A stretch of DNA of 64,000 nucleotides from Streptomyces sp. CB00316 (GTDB lineage Bacteria; Actinomycetota; Actinomycetes; Streptomycetales; Streptomycetaceae). The first letter of the stretch is position 1. Each line of letters starts with the position of its first letter. The DNA lies in the NCBI RefSeq assembly GCF_001905595.1, contig NZ_LIXI01000004.1:496001-560000 (forward strand). The letters are read 5' to 3'. The notes beneath the pieces were generated by a model, which saw nothing but the letters and a program-made list of their open reading frames with translations, searched no databases and had not been told where the DNA came from. The translations under genes were made by a program, and so were the position numbers. This document shows positions 10,758 through 20,251 of the stretch, piece by piece.

Positions 10758-10801
10758 GTAGGGCCCCGGTGCCTCAGGGCGGAGAGGCAAGGGGGCCCTA
10801 C
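10758..10801. terminator. Bidirectional terminator
   Basis: Nested inverted repeat GTAGGGCCCC (10758-10767) / GGGGCCCTAC (10792-10801) enclosing TGCCTC / GAGGCA. It lies between the convergent response regulator and serine protease genes. Confidence 0.8.
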
Positions 10802-10858
10802 GTCTCAGAGGGACGGCGGGTCGGTCAGGTGCCCGCCGCCCCAAGGGGTGACGGCAGG

Positions 10859-11584
10859 TCAGACGCCCGCGATGGACTGGATCCAGGAGCGGTACGCGGT
10901 GACGTTCGTGTACGCCGTCGTGGTCTGCCGGTCGCTGGTGGAGGCCACGCCGACCTGGATGCCGTTGGCCGTCATCGGGCCGCCGGAGTCGCCGCCGGCG
11001 GTGATGCCGTTGCCGCGGCGGGCGCAGATCGCCGAGCCGCCGTACGCGTCACCGCAGCCGCCGGTCACCGTCACGTTGGCGACCTTCAGGTAGCGGGACT
11101 GGCAGTTGGCTTCCGAGCCGCACTGCGAGGTGGCGCCCCAGCCCCAGACCTGGACGCTCTGCCCGACGCTCACCGAACCGGGGTTGCCCAGACGGGAGTA
11201 GGTCGTCTGCACGGAGCGGTCCAGGCGGACCAGGGAGATGTCCGCGCTGTGGTTGTACGTCTGGACGCCGTTGGCCACCACGCCGCCGCTGTGCTGGTCG
11301 AGGCTGCCGATGCGGAACGACAGGCCGCCGCCCGTGACGCAGTGCCGGGCGGTGAGGATCCAGGTCGGCGCGATGATCGTCGCCGAACAGGTCTCTCTGC
11401 CGTTGGAGAAGAGGCGAGCGGCCCACGGCGCGCTCTGCGCGTAACCGCCGCCGATGATCTGCGTGGTCGGGGGCGGGGCGTCCTGGAGCGGGGGCTGCGG
11501 GGCGGCGGTGGCGGCGGGGCTGAGAAGAGCGAGGACGGTGGCCGCGGCGGCGAGAGCAGCGGGAACTAGCCTTGCTATTCGCAT
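10859..11584 (-). CDS. Secreted trypsin-like serine protease (S1 family)
   Basis: A 241-aa preproenzyme. The signal peptide is residues 1-28 (ending in ATAA), followed by a short propeptide and the mature N-terminus IIGGGY at residue 43, the classic activation site of S1 proteases. The catalytic triad is visible: His81 (TARHC), Asp115 (ADISLV), Ser200 (GGDSGGP). Six Cys could form three disulfides. The ATG has GAGGA a few bases upstream. It resembles the SprT/trypsin group of streptomycete exoproteases. A perfect inverted repeat lies about 100 bases upstream. Confidence 0.95.
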   Translation of the reverse strand: MRIARLVPAALAAAATVLALLSPAATAAPQPPLQDAPPPTTQIIGGGYAQSAPWAARLFSNGRETCSATIIAPTWILTARHCVTGGGLSFRIGSLDQHSGGVVANGVQTYNHSADISLVRLDRSVQTTYSRLGNPGSVSVGQSVQVWGWGATSQCGSEANCQSRYLKVANVTVTGGCGDAYGGSAICARRGNGITAGGDSGGPMTANGIQVGVASTSDRQTTTAYTNVTAYRSWIQSIAGV

Positions 11585-11670
11585 GGTTCCTCATTTCGGG
11601 GAGCACGCTGAGGGGCGTGTTTGTGGGGGTTGACGGCCCCAGAGTGTCGAAGAACCATTCGGCCGGGTAC

Positions 11671-11699
11671 TAACGCTTTCCCATAACGCCGCGTTATGG
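11671..11699. promoter_or_regulatory. Inverted repeat upstream of the protease
   Basis: CCATAACGC-C-GCGTTATGG (11681-11699) is a perfect 9-bp palindrome. A further TAACGC lies at 11671-11676. It sits in the spacer between the end of the PIG-L gene and the protease start, so it may be an operator for the protease or a terminator for the upstream gene. Confidence 0.5.
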
Positions 11700-11742
11700 C
11701 CCGGCGAACGGTAGGTAGCGCCACGGGGCCGTCCCGACCGCC

Positions 11743-13815
11743 CTACACGGCGCCCCCGGGACGCCAGATCCACGGCGCCGCGTCCGGCCCGAACCCCACG
11801 ACGGTGGGTGCCCCGTCCGCCTCCATGTGGAGCGCGGCCCCGTCCAGCGCCACCGGCCCCCGAGAGCGTACGGCGGTGGATCCGGCGGTACGGAGGCGGA
11901 GCGCGCCCTCCGCGGTGCGGCCGAGCAGGACCGGGCCCCGGGGGGTGGGTGCCGCGGCCACCGGACCGTAGCCGTCGAAGCGGGGGGCGGGGGTGTCCGC
12001 GCCGGTCACGGCGGTGAGCGCGGCCGAGGCGGCGGTCCGGTAGTAGAGGTCGACCGACCCGGCGGGCGTGGAGACGGCGGCCGGTGCGTGGGAGGGGACC
12101 GGGGCCTCGGTGAGCTGGGTACGGGCGGTGACGTCCTGGCCCGGGGCGTCCTGGGTCCAGTGGTGCACGGCATGGTGCCCGGCGGCGTACACATGGACGC
12201 TCCCGGCCGTGTCCACCACCGCGGTCAGCCCGTCCTGCACCTCGCCGCCGCCCAGGTCACGCCACCCGCTCCAACGCCCGGACCCCGCGTCGCGCACCCG
12301 GGTGCTCAGCCCCTTCTCCGCGTTCCGTACGAAGAGGTGGACGCGGCCGTCCGGCGCGGCGACGGCGACCGGCACGCCGATGCGGCGGCCGTGGTCGCTC
12401 CCCGTCGCAGGGTTGCCGAGCCCCCGCCACACGCGGAAGGGGCCGTCCGGCGAGCGCTGCTCCAGCACTACGATCTCGCGTTCGTTGTCCGAGCCGTGCC
12501 CGCCGAGCGCCGCGAACCGCAGCCCGAACAGCAGCTGCCGTCCGTCCGCCGTCACCGCCGAGCCCAGCACCGGCGCGAGCGGCCCGCCGCCCAGGTCGTC
12601 CGGCGCGTCCCAGACCCCGCTGCCGGGCGCGCTCTCACGCCACCGCACGGCGCGCAGCCCCAGCACCCCGTAGGCGGTGAGCCGGCCGTCCGCCCCGGAG
12701 GAGAGGGCGGGGCGGGGACCCGGGTAGCGGTGGTGGGTAGAGCGGACCCAGCCCTTCCGGTTGGTCAGGGGCCGGTCACCGCCCACGTTGTAGTCGCCGC
12801 AGCCGGACGGGTTGCCGCACTCCCAGTCGGGCGAGCCGCCGTACGGGACGAGGTGGGCGGCCTTCCGCTCCAGCACCTTCGGCGGCAGGTTCTTGGGCCA
12901 GTGCCGGTTGTAGTAGCCCCGGAACGAGGAGACCGTGAACCCGGGCACGGGCTCCCCGGCCGCCGTCGCCCGCGCCACCCAGCGGATCAGCGCCGCCCAG
13001 GCGAAACAACCGGCCGCGGTGTGGTCGGCGTGGTCGGAGTACCCGCGCTGCTCACTGTCCCGGCGCCGCTGTCCCTCGGTGCTGAACTGGAGGTCCGGGT
13101 CGGGGTCCAGGGTGTGCACGAGGGTGGGCCGGTACTGCTCCAGCAGCCCCGTGAGGACGTCGACGAGACCGTCGTACGTATACGAACCGGCCTTGCCCAG
13201 TGGGGAGTTGTCGGCCACGACGGTACGCAGCACCAGTCGCCGGTCCTGCCAGAGGCTGGGGAGCCCGGGCCGCCCCCGGCCGGTGTGCATCGCGGTGTTG
13301 AGGAAGACCAGCTCGACCCGGCGCACCCCGTCGGCCAGGACGTTGACCTCGGCCCGGTGGCCGCCGTGCAGGGGGAGTGCCGACCTCTCCCAGGGCGTGA
13401 AGCGGTCGAGGCCGAGGAGCTCGGCGTAGGCCTGGCGCAGGCCCTGGTGGCGGGAGGAGGAGTACGCGGCCCGGTCGGGGGCCGGTCGGGGCGCGCCGGG
13501 GATCTTGTTGACGCCGTCCGCCTCGCCCGCGGTCAGATACACGCAGACCAGCGGGGTCCCGGCGTCCAGGGCCTGCCGGGTGTCGGGGTTCATGAAGTAC
13601 AGGTCGTCGTCCGGGTGGGCCAGCAACTGCATGATCCGCGCCCGCCGGGTGGACGCTATGGCCAGCCCCGGTGCCGGATCCGGCACCGGCCCCCGGCGCC
13701 GCGGAGCCGGTACGGCGCATCCGGTGAGCGCGGCGGTCGCGGTGGCCGTCAGGAGGAGCGTGCGCCGGGGCACCCGTATTCGGGACAGGACAGATCGATC
13801 CACCACGCCACGCAC
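11743..13815 (-). CDS. Lipoprotein PIG-L/LmbE-family deacetylase with C-terminal beta-propeller
   Basis: 690 aa. The N-terminus has a twin-arginine-like stretch (VPRRTLLL) and a lipobox ending at Cys33 (ALTGC), so the protein is probably exported and lipid-anchored. The PIG-L/LmbE zinc hydrolase domain (about 55-320) shows AHPDDDLYFMNPD and a distal HADHTA. Family members remove N-acetyl groups from sugars. The rest (about 360-690) consists of repeated W-rich blades with a PLL/sialidase-like beta-propeller look (SGRWSGWRDLGGG, RVWRGLGNPATGSDHG), likely a glycan-binding module. The GTG start has GGGAG upstream. The substrate is unknown. Confidence 0.88.
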   Translation of the reverse strand: MRGVVDRSVLSRIRVPRRTLLLTATATAALTGCAVPAPRRRGPVPDPAPGLAIASTRRARIMQLLAHPDDDLYFMNPDTRQALDAGTPLVCVYLTAGEADGVNKIPGAPRPAPDRAAYSSSRHQGLRQAYAELLGLDRFTPWERSALPLHGGHRAEVNVLADGVRRVELVFLNTAMHTGRGRPGLPSLWQDRRLVLRTVVADNSPLGKAGSYTYDGLVDVLTGLLEQYRPTLVHTLDPDPDLQFSTEGQRRRDSEQRGYSDHADHTAAGCFAWAALIRWVARATAAGEPVPGFTVSSFRGYYNRHWPKNLPPKVLERKAAHLVPYGGSPDWECGNPSGCGDYNVGGDRPLTNRKGWVRSTHHRYPGPRPALSSGADGRLTAYGVLGLRAVRWRESAPGSGVWDAPDDLGGGPLAPVLGSAVTADGRQLLFGLRFAALGGHGSDNEREIVVLEQRSPDGPFRVWRGLGNPATGSDHGRRIGVPVAVAAPDGRVHLFVRNAEKGLSTRVRDAGSGRWSGWRDLGGGEVQDGLTAVVDTAGSVHVYAAGHHAVHHWTQDAPGQDVTARTQLTEAPVPSHAPAAVSTPAGSVDLYYRTAASAALTAVTGADTPAPRFDGYGPVAAAPTPRGPVLLGRTAEGALRLRTAGSTAVRSRGPVALDGAALHMEADGAPTVVGFGPDAAPWIWRPGGAV

Positions 13816-13954
13816 CCCGTCCGCTCCCGCTTCCCCCGCAGCGGGCGAACGGCCGCCCTGTCCTGCGCACTCCCTGGCTCTCTGCGCAGGTCAGCGGCTT
13901 GTCGGCGGTGCCTGCGGGGGGATAGACGGGGATCGCGGCACCGAGGTTGCCCGG

Positions 13955-14416
13955 TCAGGGTGTGGGGTTGCGCACCAGGAACACGTCGACGGCGTCCTCC
14001 CGCTCCACCGCGAACCCGTGCCGCTCGTACAGCCGCCGGGCGGCGCTCCCCTGGAGTACGTTCAGCCTTACCAGCACCCGCTCGGCGTCCGCCCGGGCCA
14101 GGAGTCCGCGCAGGACGGCCGAGCCGACGCCGTGCCCCTGGAGGGCGGGGGAGAGGAGGAAGTTCTCCAGCCACCAGCAGCCCTCCGCCGGTCGCAGCGT
14201 CACGCACCCCGCGAAGCCGCCGCCGGCCTCGACGACCGTGGTGTGCTCGGGGGCGTACGCGTCCCGCAGCCGCTGCCGCACCCGGTGCTCGTCGTACCGC
14301 CCCAGCCGCTCCAGGTCGGGGCGCATGACGACCGCCCGGAGCCCGGCGATGGCCTCGACGTCCTCGGGAAGGGCGGGGCGCAGAGTCCAGTGGGGCGGGG
14401 TGCTGGTCGGCGGCAT
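13955..14416 (-). CDS. GNAT-family N-acetyltransferase
   Basis: 153 aa from ATG 14416. The acetyl-CoA binding motif LSPALQGHGVGSAVL (Q-x-x-G-x-G) is at about residues 89-103, and a C-terminal LYERHGFAVE is typical of GNAT motif B. The acceptor is unknown. The gene is divergent from the S10 operon. CAGGAT six bases before the ATG could be a -10 box for a leaderless transcript, or AGGA could be a weak ribosome site. Confidence 0.88.
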   Translation of the reverse strand: MPPTSTPPHWTLRPALPEDVEAIAGLRAVVMRPDLERLGRYDEHRVRQRLRDAYAPEHTTVVEAGGGFAGCVTLRPAEGCWWLENFLLSPALQGHGVGSAVLRGLLARADAERVLVRLNVLQGSAARRLYERHGFAVEREDAVDVFLVRNPTP

Positions 14417-14464
14417 GGCCGGATCCTGCCAGGAGGCCGGACCCCGCCGGATGCGCGCCTGCGT

Positions 14465-14492
14465 TTGAGCACTCGCTCGCCCGGGGTAGGAT
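14465..14492 (+). promoter_or_regulatory. Promoter of the S10 operon
   Basis: TTGAGC (14465-14470), a 16-base spacer and TAGGAT (14487-14492) closely match the HrdB-type consensus. Transcription would begin near 14499, giving a leader of about 350 nt before rpsJ. Confidence 0.7.
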
Positions 14493-14498
14493 TCCCGA

Positions 14499-14852
14499 CT
14501 CGATTGGCCAGGCCCGCGCCCCGTATGGCACACTGACCAGGTTGCTCGGTTGAGTGTCAATGCTGCGCGCCTCCCGCCGGGAGGACCGGAAGCGAGTCCC
14601 ACAGTACTCGTCGGCCCTGTATGGGCCGGACGTACGGGAATCTTCCGGGAAGCAATGCAGGGCGCCGGCCAGGCACCCGGTGGGTGTTCCGCCCCCGGTT
14701 CCGCGGTCTTGGGTCCGCACCCCCTTGGTTGGGATCTCCTTCGGGAGATCTTCGTAGAGGGGATGCGACACGCCCGACCGCGTGGGTCGGAGGAGGAGTC
14801 CAGAGAACCCCCGGGTTCCAGAGCGTTACGAGAGACAGGACTACTAGTAGCC
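14499..14852 (+). promoter_or_regulatory. Structured 5' leader of the S10 operon
   Basis: This 354-base stretch holds no supported gene. It contains several hairpins: GATCTCC-TTCG-GGAGATC (14733-14750, a UUCG tetraloop), CCGACC/GGTCGG (about 14774-14790) and GAACC/GGTTC just before rpsJ. In E. coli the S10 leader is the site of L4 autoregulation. Whether this unrelated sequence does the same is inference. Confidence 0.55.
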
Positions 14853-15161
14853 ATGGCGGGACAGAAGATCCGCATCCGGCTCAAGGCCTACGACCACGAG
14901 GTCATCGACTCCTCGGCGAAGAAGATCGTCGAGACGGTGACCCGCACTGGTGCGTCGGTCGCGGGCCCGGTGCCGCTGCCCACTGAGAAGAACGTGTACT
15001 GCGTCATCAAGTCGCCGCACAAGTACAAGGACTCTCGCGAGCACTTCGAGATGCGCACGCACAAGCGCCTCATCGACATCCTCGACCCCACGCCGAAGAC
15101 GGTTGACTCGCTGATGCGCCTCGACCTCCCGGCGGGCGTCGACATCGAGATCAAGCTCTGA
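14853..15161 (+). CDS. rpsJ: 30S ribosomal protein S10 (uS10)
   Basis: 102 aa, full length, starting [16 protein letters not shown] and ending GVDIEIKL. It is a 30S head protein and, as NusE, a partner of NusB in antitermination. First gene of the S10 operon; the stop is 14 bases before rplC. A longer in-frame extension upstream to 14550 is leader sequence, not coding. Confidence 0.98.
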
Positions 15162-15175
15162 GGGGACGGGCCGAG

Positions 15176-15820
15176 ATGAGCAAGAACATCAAGGGCGTCC
15201 TGGGCGAGAAGCTCGGCATGACCCAGGTCTGGGACGAGAACAACCGGGTTGTCCCGGTGACCGTCGTCAAGGCCGGTCCGTGCGTCGTGACGCAGGTTCG
15301 CACCAACGACAGCGACGGCTACGAAGCGGTGCAGATCGCCTTCGGCGAGATCGACCCGCGCAAGGTGAACAAGCCCCTCAAGGGTCACTTCGCCAAGGCC
15401 GACGTCACCCCGCGCCGCCACCTGGTGGAGCTCCGCACCCCTGACGCCAGCGAGTACACGCTGGGCCAGGAGGTCACTGCCGAGGTGTTCGAGTCCGGCG
15501 TCAAGGTCGACGTCACGGGCAAGAGCAAGGGCAAGGGCTTCGCCGGTGTCATGAAGCGTCACAACTTCAAGGGCCTCGGCGCCGGGCACGGCACCCAGCG
15601 CAAGCACCGTTCCCCCGGTTCCATCGGTGGCTGCGCCACCCCTGGGCGTGTCTTCAAGGGCATGCGCATGGCGGGCCGTATGGGTAACGAGCGCGTCACC
15701 ACCCAGAACCTGACCATCCACGCGGTTGACGCGGAGAAGGGTCTGCTCCTCATCAAGGGCGCGGTCCCCGGTCCGAACGGCGGCCTCGTCCTGGTCCGTA
15801 CCGCGGCCAAGGGGGCTTGA
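15176..15820 (+). CDS. rplC: 50S ribosomal protein L3 (uL3)
   Basis: 214 aa. Assembly-initiator protein of the 50S subunit near the peptidyl-transferase centre. Conserved [13 protein letters not shown]-terminus and the central loop [16 protein letters not shown] are visible. The ATG follows GGGACGGGCCGAG. Four bases separate its stop from rplD. Confidence 0.98.
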
Positions 15821-15824
15821 GGTA

Positions 15825-16475
15825 ATGAGCACCATTGACATCCTTTCGCCGGCAGGCGACAAGGCCGGTACCGTCGACCTCCCCGCGGAGATCTTCGACG
15901 CCAAGACCAGCGTTCCGCTGATCCACCAGGTCGTTGTCGCTCAGCTGGCGGCTGCCCGTCAGGGCACGCACAAGACCAAGCGCCGCGGCGAAGTCCGCGG
16001 TGGTGGCAAGAAGCCTTACCGCCAGAAGGGCACCGGCCGCGCCCGCCAAGGTTCGACCCGCGCCCCGCAGTTCGCCGGCGGTGGCGTCGTCCACGGCCCG
16101 CAGCCGCGTGACTACTCGCAGCGGACCCCGAAGAAGATGAAGGCCGCCGCCCTGCGCGGTGCCCTCTCGGACCGGGCCCGTCACTCCCGTATCCACGTCG
16201 TCACCGGCGTGGTCGAGGGTGCAGCCTCCACGAAGGCCGCCAAGACGCTGCTCGGCAAGATCTCGGAGCGCCAGAACCTGCTCCTGGTCGTCGACCGCGC
16301 CGACGAGGCCGCGTGGCTGTCCGCGCGCAACCTGCCCCAGGTGCACATCCTGGAGCCGGGCCAGCTCAACACGTACGACGTGATCGTCTCTGACGACGTG
16401 GTCTTCACCCAGGCCGCTTTCGAGTCCTTCGTGTCTGGCCCCCAGACCGCTGAGACCGAAGGGAGCGACGCCTGA
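15825..16475 (+). CDS. rplD: 50S ribosomal protein L4 (uL4)
   Basis: 216 aa. Lines the exit tunnel with its extended loop ([19 protein letters not shown]). In enterobacteria L4 also represses its own operon; no such evidence exists here. The ATG has GAGGT upstream. The stop overlaps the rplW start by one base (TGATG). Confidence 0.98.
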   Translation: MSTIDILSPAGDKAGTVDLPAEIFDAKTSVPLIHQVVVAQLAAARQGTHKTKRRGEVRGGGKKPYRQKGTGRARQGSTRAPQFAGGGVVHGPQPRDYSQRTPKKMKAAALRGALSDRARHSRIHVVTGVVEGAASTKAAKTLLGKISERQNLLLVVDRADEAAWLSARNLPQVHILEPGQLNTYDVIVSDDVVFTQAAFESFVSGPQTAETEGSDA

Positions 16476-16798
16476 TGAGCGAGGCGACCGTTACCAGCAA
16501 GACGTACTCGGACCCGCGTGACGTTCTCGTCAAGCCCGTGGTCTCCGAGAAGAGCTACGCGCTGCTCGACGAGAACAAGTACACGTTCATCGTCGCGCCC
16601 GGCTCCAACAAGACCCAGATCAAGCAGGCCGTGGAAGCGGTCTTCTCGGTCAAGGTCACCGGGGTCAACACGATCAACCGGCAGGGTAAGCGCAAGCGCA
16701 CCAAGACCGGCTTCGGCAAGCGCTCCGACACGAAGCGCGCCATCGTGACCCTCGCCGAGGGCGACCGTATCGACATCTTCGGCGGCCCGACCTCCTGA
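16475..16798 (+). CDS. rplW: 50S ribosomal protein L23 (uL23)
   Basis: 107 aa. Sits at the tunnel exit and forms the docking site for trigger factor and SRP. Shows [16 protein letters not shown] and the basic loop [13 protein letters not shown]. Translationally coupled to rplD by a one-base overlap. Confidence 0.98.
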   Translation: MSEATVTSKTYSDPRDVLVKPVVSEKSYALLDENKYTFIVAPGSNKTQIKQAVEAVFSVKVTGVNTINRQGKRKRTKTGFGKRSDTKRAIVTLAEGDRIDIFGGPTS

Positions 16799-16848
16799 CG
16801 GAGGTCGAGACGTCCAGGATCCGGAATTCTTCCGAGGACTGAGAGACA

Positions 16849-17685
16849 ATGGGTATCCGCAAGTACAAGCCGACGACCCCGGGCCGTCGTGGCTCCAGCG
16901 TCGCCGACTTTGTCGAGATCACGCGGTCCACGCCGGAGAAGTCGCTGGTCCGCCCTCTGCACAGCAAGGGCGGCCGTAACAACGCCGGTCGTGTGACCGT
17001 TCGCCACCAGGGCGGTGGCCACAAGCGCGCCTACCGAGTGATCGACTTCCGTCGTCACGACAAGGACGGCGTGCCGGCCAAGGTCGCGCACATCGAGTAC
17101 GACCCGAACCGCACCGCGCGCATCGCGCTGCTGCACTACGCGGACGGCGAGAAGCGTTACATCGTCGCTCCCCGTGGCCTGTCGCAGGGTGACCGCGTCG
17201 AGAACGGTCCGGGCGCCGACATCAAGCCGGGCAACAACCTGGCGCTGCGCAACATCCCGGTCGGTACGACCATCCACGCCATCGAGCTGCGGCCCGGCGG
17301 CGGCGCGAAGTTCGCCCGTTCCGCGGGTGCCTCCGTGCAGCTGCTGGCGAAGGAGGGCACCATGGCCCACCTTCGTATGCCGTCGGGTGAGATCCGCCTG
17401 GTCGACGCCCGCTGCCGCGCCACGATCGGTGAGGTCGGCAACGCCGAGCAGTCGAACATCAACTGGGGCAAGGCCGGCCGTATGCGCTGGAAGGGCGTAC
17501 GCCCGACCGTCCGCGGTGTCGCGATGAACCCGGTTGACCACCCGCACGGTGGTGGTGAAGGCAAGACCTCCGGTGGTCGTCACCCGGTCTCGCCGTGGGG
17601 TCAGAAGGAGGGTCGTACTCGTTCTCCCAAGAAGGCGAGCAACAAGTACATCGTCCGCCGCCGCAAGACGAACAAGAAGCGCTAG
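16849..17685 (+). CDS. rplB: 50S ribosomal protein L2 (uL2)
   Basis: 278 aa. Domain V protein needed for subunit joining and peptidyl transfer. The C-terminal signature [17 protein letters not shown] contains the conserved histidine. ATG with GAGGACTGAGAG upstream; 50-base spacer after rplW. Confidence 0.98.
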   Translation: MGIRKYKPTTPGRRGSSVADFVEITRSTPEKSLVRPLHSKGGRNNAGRVTVRHQGGGHKRAYRVIDFRRHDKDGVPAKVAHIEYDPNRTARIALLHYADGEKRYIVAPRGLSQGDRVENGPGADIKPGNNLALRNIPVGTTIHAIELRPGGGAKFARSAGASVQLLAKEGTMAHLRMPSGEIRLVDARCRATIGEVGNAEQSNINWGKAGRMRWKGVRPTVRGVAMNPVDHPHGGGEGKTSGGRHPVSPWGQKEGRTRSPKKASNKYIVRRRKTNKKR

Positions 17686-17697
17686 GAGCGGGTTTAG

Positions 17698-17979
17698 ATG
17701 CCGCGCAGTCTCAAGAAGGGGCCCTTCGTCGACGGCCACCTCATCAAGAAGGTGGACGTACAGAACGAGGCAGGCACCAAGAACGTCATCAAGACCTGGT
17801 CCCGTCGCTCGATGATCGTCCCGGCCATGCTGGGTCACACCATCGCGGTGCACAACGGCAAGATCCACGTCCCGGTGTTCGTCACCGAGTCGATGGTCGG
17901 CCACAAGCTCGGCGAGTTCTCGCCGACTCGCACCTTCCGCGGCCACGTCAAGGACGACCGGAAGTCGAAGCGCCGCTAG
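17698..17979 (+). CDS. rpsS: 30S ribosomal protein S19 (uS19)
   Basis: 93 aa. 30S head protein that forms a complex with S13 next to the decoding site. Signature [15 protein letters not shown] and the C-terminal [19 protein letters not shown] after GGAGCGGG. Confidence 0.98.
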   Translation: MPRSLKKGPFVDGHLIKKVDVQNEAGTKNVIKTWSRRSMIVPAMLGHTIAVHNGKIHVPVFVTESMVGHKLGEFSPTRTFRGHVKDDRKSKRR

Positions 17980-18021
17980 CGCGGGGTGGAAACGACTATG
18001 ACTTACACCGAAGGGACAACC

Positions 18022-18369
18022 ATGGAAGCCAGGGCCCAGGCGCGGTACATCCGCGTCACGCCCATGAAGGCCCGCCGAGTGGTGGACCTCATCCGTGGCA
18101 TGGATGCCACGGAGGCTCAGGCGGTCCTGCGTTTCGCCCCGCAGGCCGCGAGCGTGCCGGTTGGCAAGGTGCTGGACAGCGCCATTGCCAACGCTGCACA
18201 CAACTACGACCACACCGACGCCTCTTCGCTGGTCATCAGCGAGGCGTACGTGGACGAGGGCCCGACCCTGAAGCGGTTCCGTCCGCGTGCTCAGGGCCGT
18301 GCCTACCGGATCCGTAAGCGGACCAGCCACATCACCGTGGTCGTCAGCAGCAAGGAAGGAACCCGGTAA
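18022..18369 (+). CDS. rplV: 50S ribosomal protein L22 (uL22)
   Basis: 115 aa from ATG 18022 ([19 protein letters not shown]), the conserved N-terminus, with GAAGGGAC upstream. In-frame starts at 17998 (ATG) and 17986 (GTG) would add 8 or 12 residues and cannot be excluded. Its beta-hairpin reaches into the exit tunnel and is a known site of macrolide-resistance changes. The stop overlaps the rpsC start (TAATG). Confidence 0.97.
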   Translation: MEARAQARYIRVTPMKARRVVDLIRGMDATEAQAVLRFAPQAASVPVGKVLDSAIANAAHNYDHTDASSLVISEAYVDEGPTLKRFRPRAQGRAYRIRKRTSHITVVVSSKEGTR

Positions 18370-19208
18370 TGGGCCAGAAGGTAAACCCGCACGGGTTCCG
18401 GCTCGGCATCACCACGGACTTCAAGTCCCGCTGGTACGCCGACAAGCTGTACAAGGACTACGTCAAGGAAGACGTCGCCATTCGTCGCATGATGACGAAG
18501 GGCATGGAGCGGGCCGGCATCTCGAAGGTCGAGATCGAGCGCACCCGCGACCGCGTCCGCGTCGACATCCACACCGCCCGTCCGGGCATCGTCATCGGTC
18601 GCCGTGGCGCCGAGGCCGATCGCATCCGCGGCGAGCTGGAGAAGCTGACCGGCAAGCAGGTCCAGCTGAACATCCTCGAGGTCAAGAACCCCGAGGTGGA
18701 CGCTCAGCTGGTGGCCCAGGCCGTCGCCGAGCAGCTCTCCTCCCGCGTCTCCTTCCGTCGTGCGATGCGCAAGAGCATGCAGAGCTCGATGAAGGCCGGC
18801 GCCAAGGGCATCAAGATCCAGTGCGGCGGTCGCCTCGGCGGCGCCGAGATGTCCCGCTCGGAGTTCTACCGCGAGGGCCGCGTGCCCCTGCACACGCTCC
18901 GGGCCAACGTCGACTACGGCTTCTTCGAGGCCAAGACGACCTTCGGCCGCATCGGCGTGAAGGTCTGGATCTACAAGGGCGACGTCAAGAACATCGCCGA
19001 GGTTCGCGCCGAGAACGCCGCGGCCCGCGCCGGCAACCGTCCGGCTCGTGGCGGCACCGACCGCCCGGCCGGCCGTGGTGGCGGCCGTGGTGGCGAGCGT
19101 GGCGGTCGCGGCCGTAAGCCGCAGCAGTCGCCGGCAGCCGAGGCCCCCAAGGCCGACGCCCCCGCCGCCGCTGCTCCGGCTGCTGAGAGCACCGGAACGG
19201 AGGCCTGA
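18369..19208 (+). CDS. rpsC: 30S ribosomal protein S3 (uS3)
   Basis: 279 aa, longer than the roughly 230-aa E. coli protein. The KH domain ([20 protein letters not shown]) and the C-terminal S3 domain are standard. After about residue 215 comes a Gly/Arg-rich stretch ([15 protein letters not shown]) then an Ala/Pro/Glu tail, an extension of the actinobacterial type. Forms part of the mRNA entry helicase with S4 and S5. Confidence 0.98.
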   Translation: MGQKVNPHGFRLGITTDFKSRWYADKLYKDYVKEDVAIRRMMTKGMERAGISKVEIERTRDRVRVDIHTARPGIVIGRRGAEADRIRGELEKLTGKQVQLNILEVKNPEVDAQLVAQAVAEQLSSRVSFRRAMRKSMQSSMKAGAKGIKIQCGGRLGGAEMSRSEFYREGRVPLHTLRANVDYGFFEAKTTFGRIGVKVWIYKGDVKNIAEVRAENAAARAGNRPARGGTDRPAGRGGGRGGERGGRGRKPQQSPAAEAPKADAPAAAAPAAESTGTEA

Positions 19209-19213
19209 CCGAA

Positions 19214-19633
19214 ATGCTGATCCCCCGTAGGGTCAAGCACCGCAAGCAGCACCACCCGAAGCGCAGCGGTATGTCCAAGGGTGGCACGCAGGTTGCGTTC
19301 GGCGAGTACGGCATCCAGGCGCTGACCCCGGCGTACGTGACGAACCGTCAGATCGAGTCCGCTCGTATCGCGATGACCCGTCACATCAAGCGTGGCGGCA
19401 AGGTCTGGATCAACATCTACCCGGACCGTCCCCTGACGAAGAAGCCTGCCGAGACCCGCATGGGTTCCGGTAAGGGTTCTCCCGAGTGGTGGATCGCGAA
19501 CGTCAAGCCGGGTCGGGTGATGTTCGAGCTGTCCTACCCGAACGAGAAGATTGCTCGTGAGGCGCTCACCCGCGCTGCTCACAAGCTTCCGATGAAGTGC
19601 CGGATCGTTCGGCGCGAGGCAGGTGAGTCGTGA
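19214..19633 (+). CDS. rplP: 50S ribosomal protein L16 (uL16)
   Basis: 139 aa. Organises the A-site tRNA region of the 50S subunit. Signature [19 protein letters not shown] and [18 protein letters not shown]. Overlaps the rpmC start by one base. Confidence 0.98.
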   Translation: MLIPRRVKHRKQHHPKRSGMSKGGTQVAFGEYGIQALTPAYVTNRQIESARIAMTRHIKRGGKVWINIYPDRPLTKKPAETRMGSGKGSPEWWIANVKPGRVMFELSYPNEKIAREALTRAAHKLPMKCRIVRREAGES

Positions 19634-19857
19634 TGTCGGCCGGTACCAAGGCGTCCGAGCTGCGCGAGCTGGGCGACGAGGAGCTCCTCAACAAGCTCCG
19701 CGAAGCCAAGGAAGAGCTGTTCAACCTCCGCTTTCAGGCGGCGACGGGCCAGCTCGAGAACCACGGCCGGCTCAAGTCCGTCCGTAAGGACATCGCCCGG
19801 ATCTACACCCTGATGCGCGAGCGCGAGCTCGGCATCGAGACGGTGGAGAGCGTCTGA
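19633..19857 (+). CDS. rpmC: 50S ribosomal protein L29 (uL29)
   Basis: 74 aa from ATG 19633, which overlaps the rplP stop as TGATG; a GTG three bases earlier is the less likely start. Short helical protein at the tunnel exit ([27 protein letters not shown]). Confidence 0.96.
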   Translation: MSAGTKASELRELGDEELLNKLREAKEELFNLRFQAATGQLENHGRLKSVRKDIARIYTLMRERELGIETVESV

Positions 19858-20144
19858 TGAGCGAGAAGACTGTGACTGAGACCAGCAAGATCGACCGTGG
19901 CTTCCGCAAGACCCGTGAGGGTCTCGTCGTCAGCGACAAGATGGACAAGACCGTCGTCGTCGCTGTCGAGGACCGCGTCAAGCACGCGCTGTACGGCAAG
20001 GTCATCCGCCGTACGAACAAGCTCAAGGCCCACGACGAGCAGAACTCTGCGGGCGTCGGCGACCGCGTCATCATCATGGAGACGCGTCCGCTGTCGGCCT
20101 CGAAGCGCTGGCGCATCGTCGAGATCCTCGAGAAGGCCAAGTAA
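19857..20144 (+). CDS. rpsQ: 30S ribosomal protein S17 (uS17)
   Basis: 95 aa. Primary 16S rRNA binder with an OB fold ([27 protein letters not shown]). Overlaps rpmC by one base. Last gene of the S10 block; a spacer with two hairpins follows. Confidence 0.98.
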   Translation: MSEKTVTETSKIDRGFRKTREGLVVSDKMDKTVVVAVEDRVKHALYGKVIRRTNKLKAHDEQNSAGVGDRVIIMETRPLSASKRWRIVEILEKAK

Positions 20145-20146
20145 TT

Positions 20147-20217
20147 CCTGAGGGGCATTCCCCTCAGGTCAGTTCCGCCAGGCTCGGTGAGGTGCCTCCC
20201 CGGTAACGGAGAGGCAC
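20147..20217 (+). promoter_or_regulatory. Two hairpins in the rpsQ-rplN spacer
   Basis: Hairpin 1: CCTGAGGGG (20147-20155) / CCCCTCAGG (20160-20168) with a four-base loop, a perfect stem. Hairpin 2: GGTGCCTC (20191-20198) / GAGGCACC with an inner CCG-GTAA-CGG, giving a GNRA-type loop. Together they may be a terminator/attenuator and leader for the spc block. Confidence 0.6.
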
Positions 20218-20251
20218 CCGCCGGGAACCGGCAGACGATCAGGAGATAGAC

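Noticed and set aside
11827..14328. 833-codon plus-strand frame over the PIG-L gene
   Set aside because: Shadow of the minus-strand gene; its translation has no recognisable motif and it runs through a real intergenic region.
14550..14852. In-frame N-terminal extension of rpsJ
   Set aside because: S10 is about 102 aa throughout bacteria and the extension coincides with a hairpin-rich leader.
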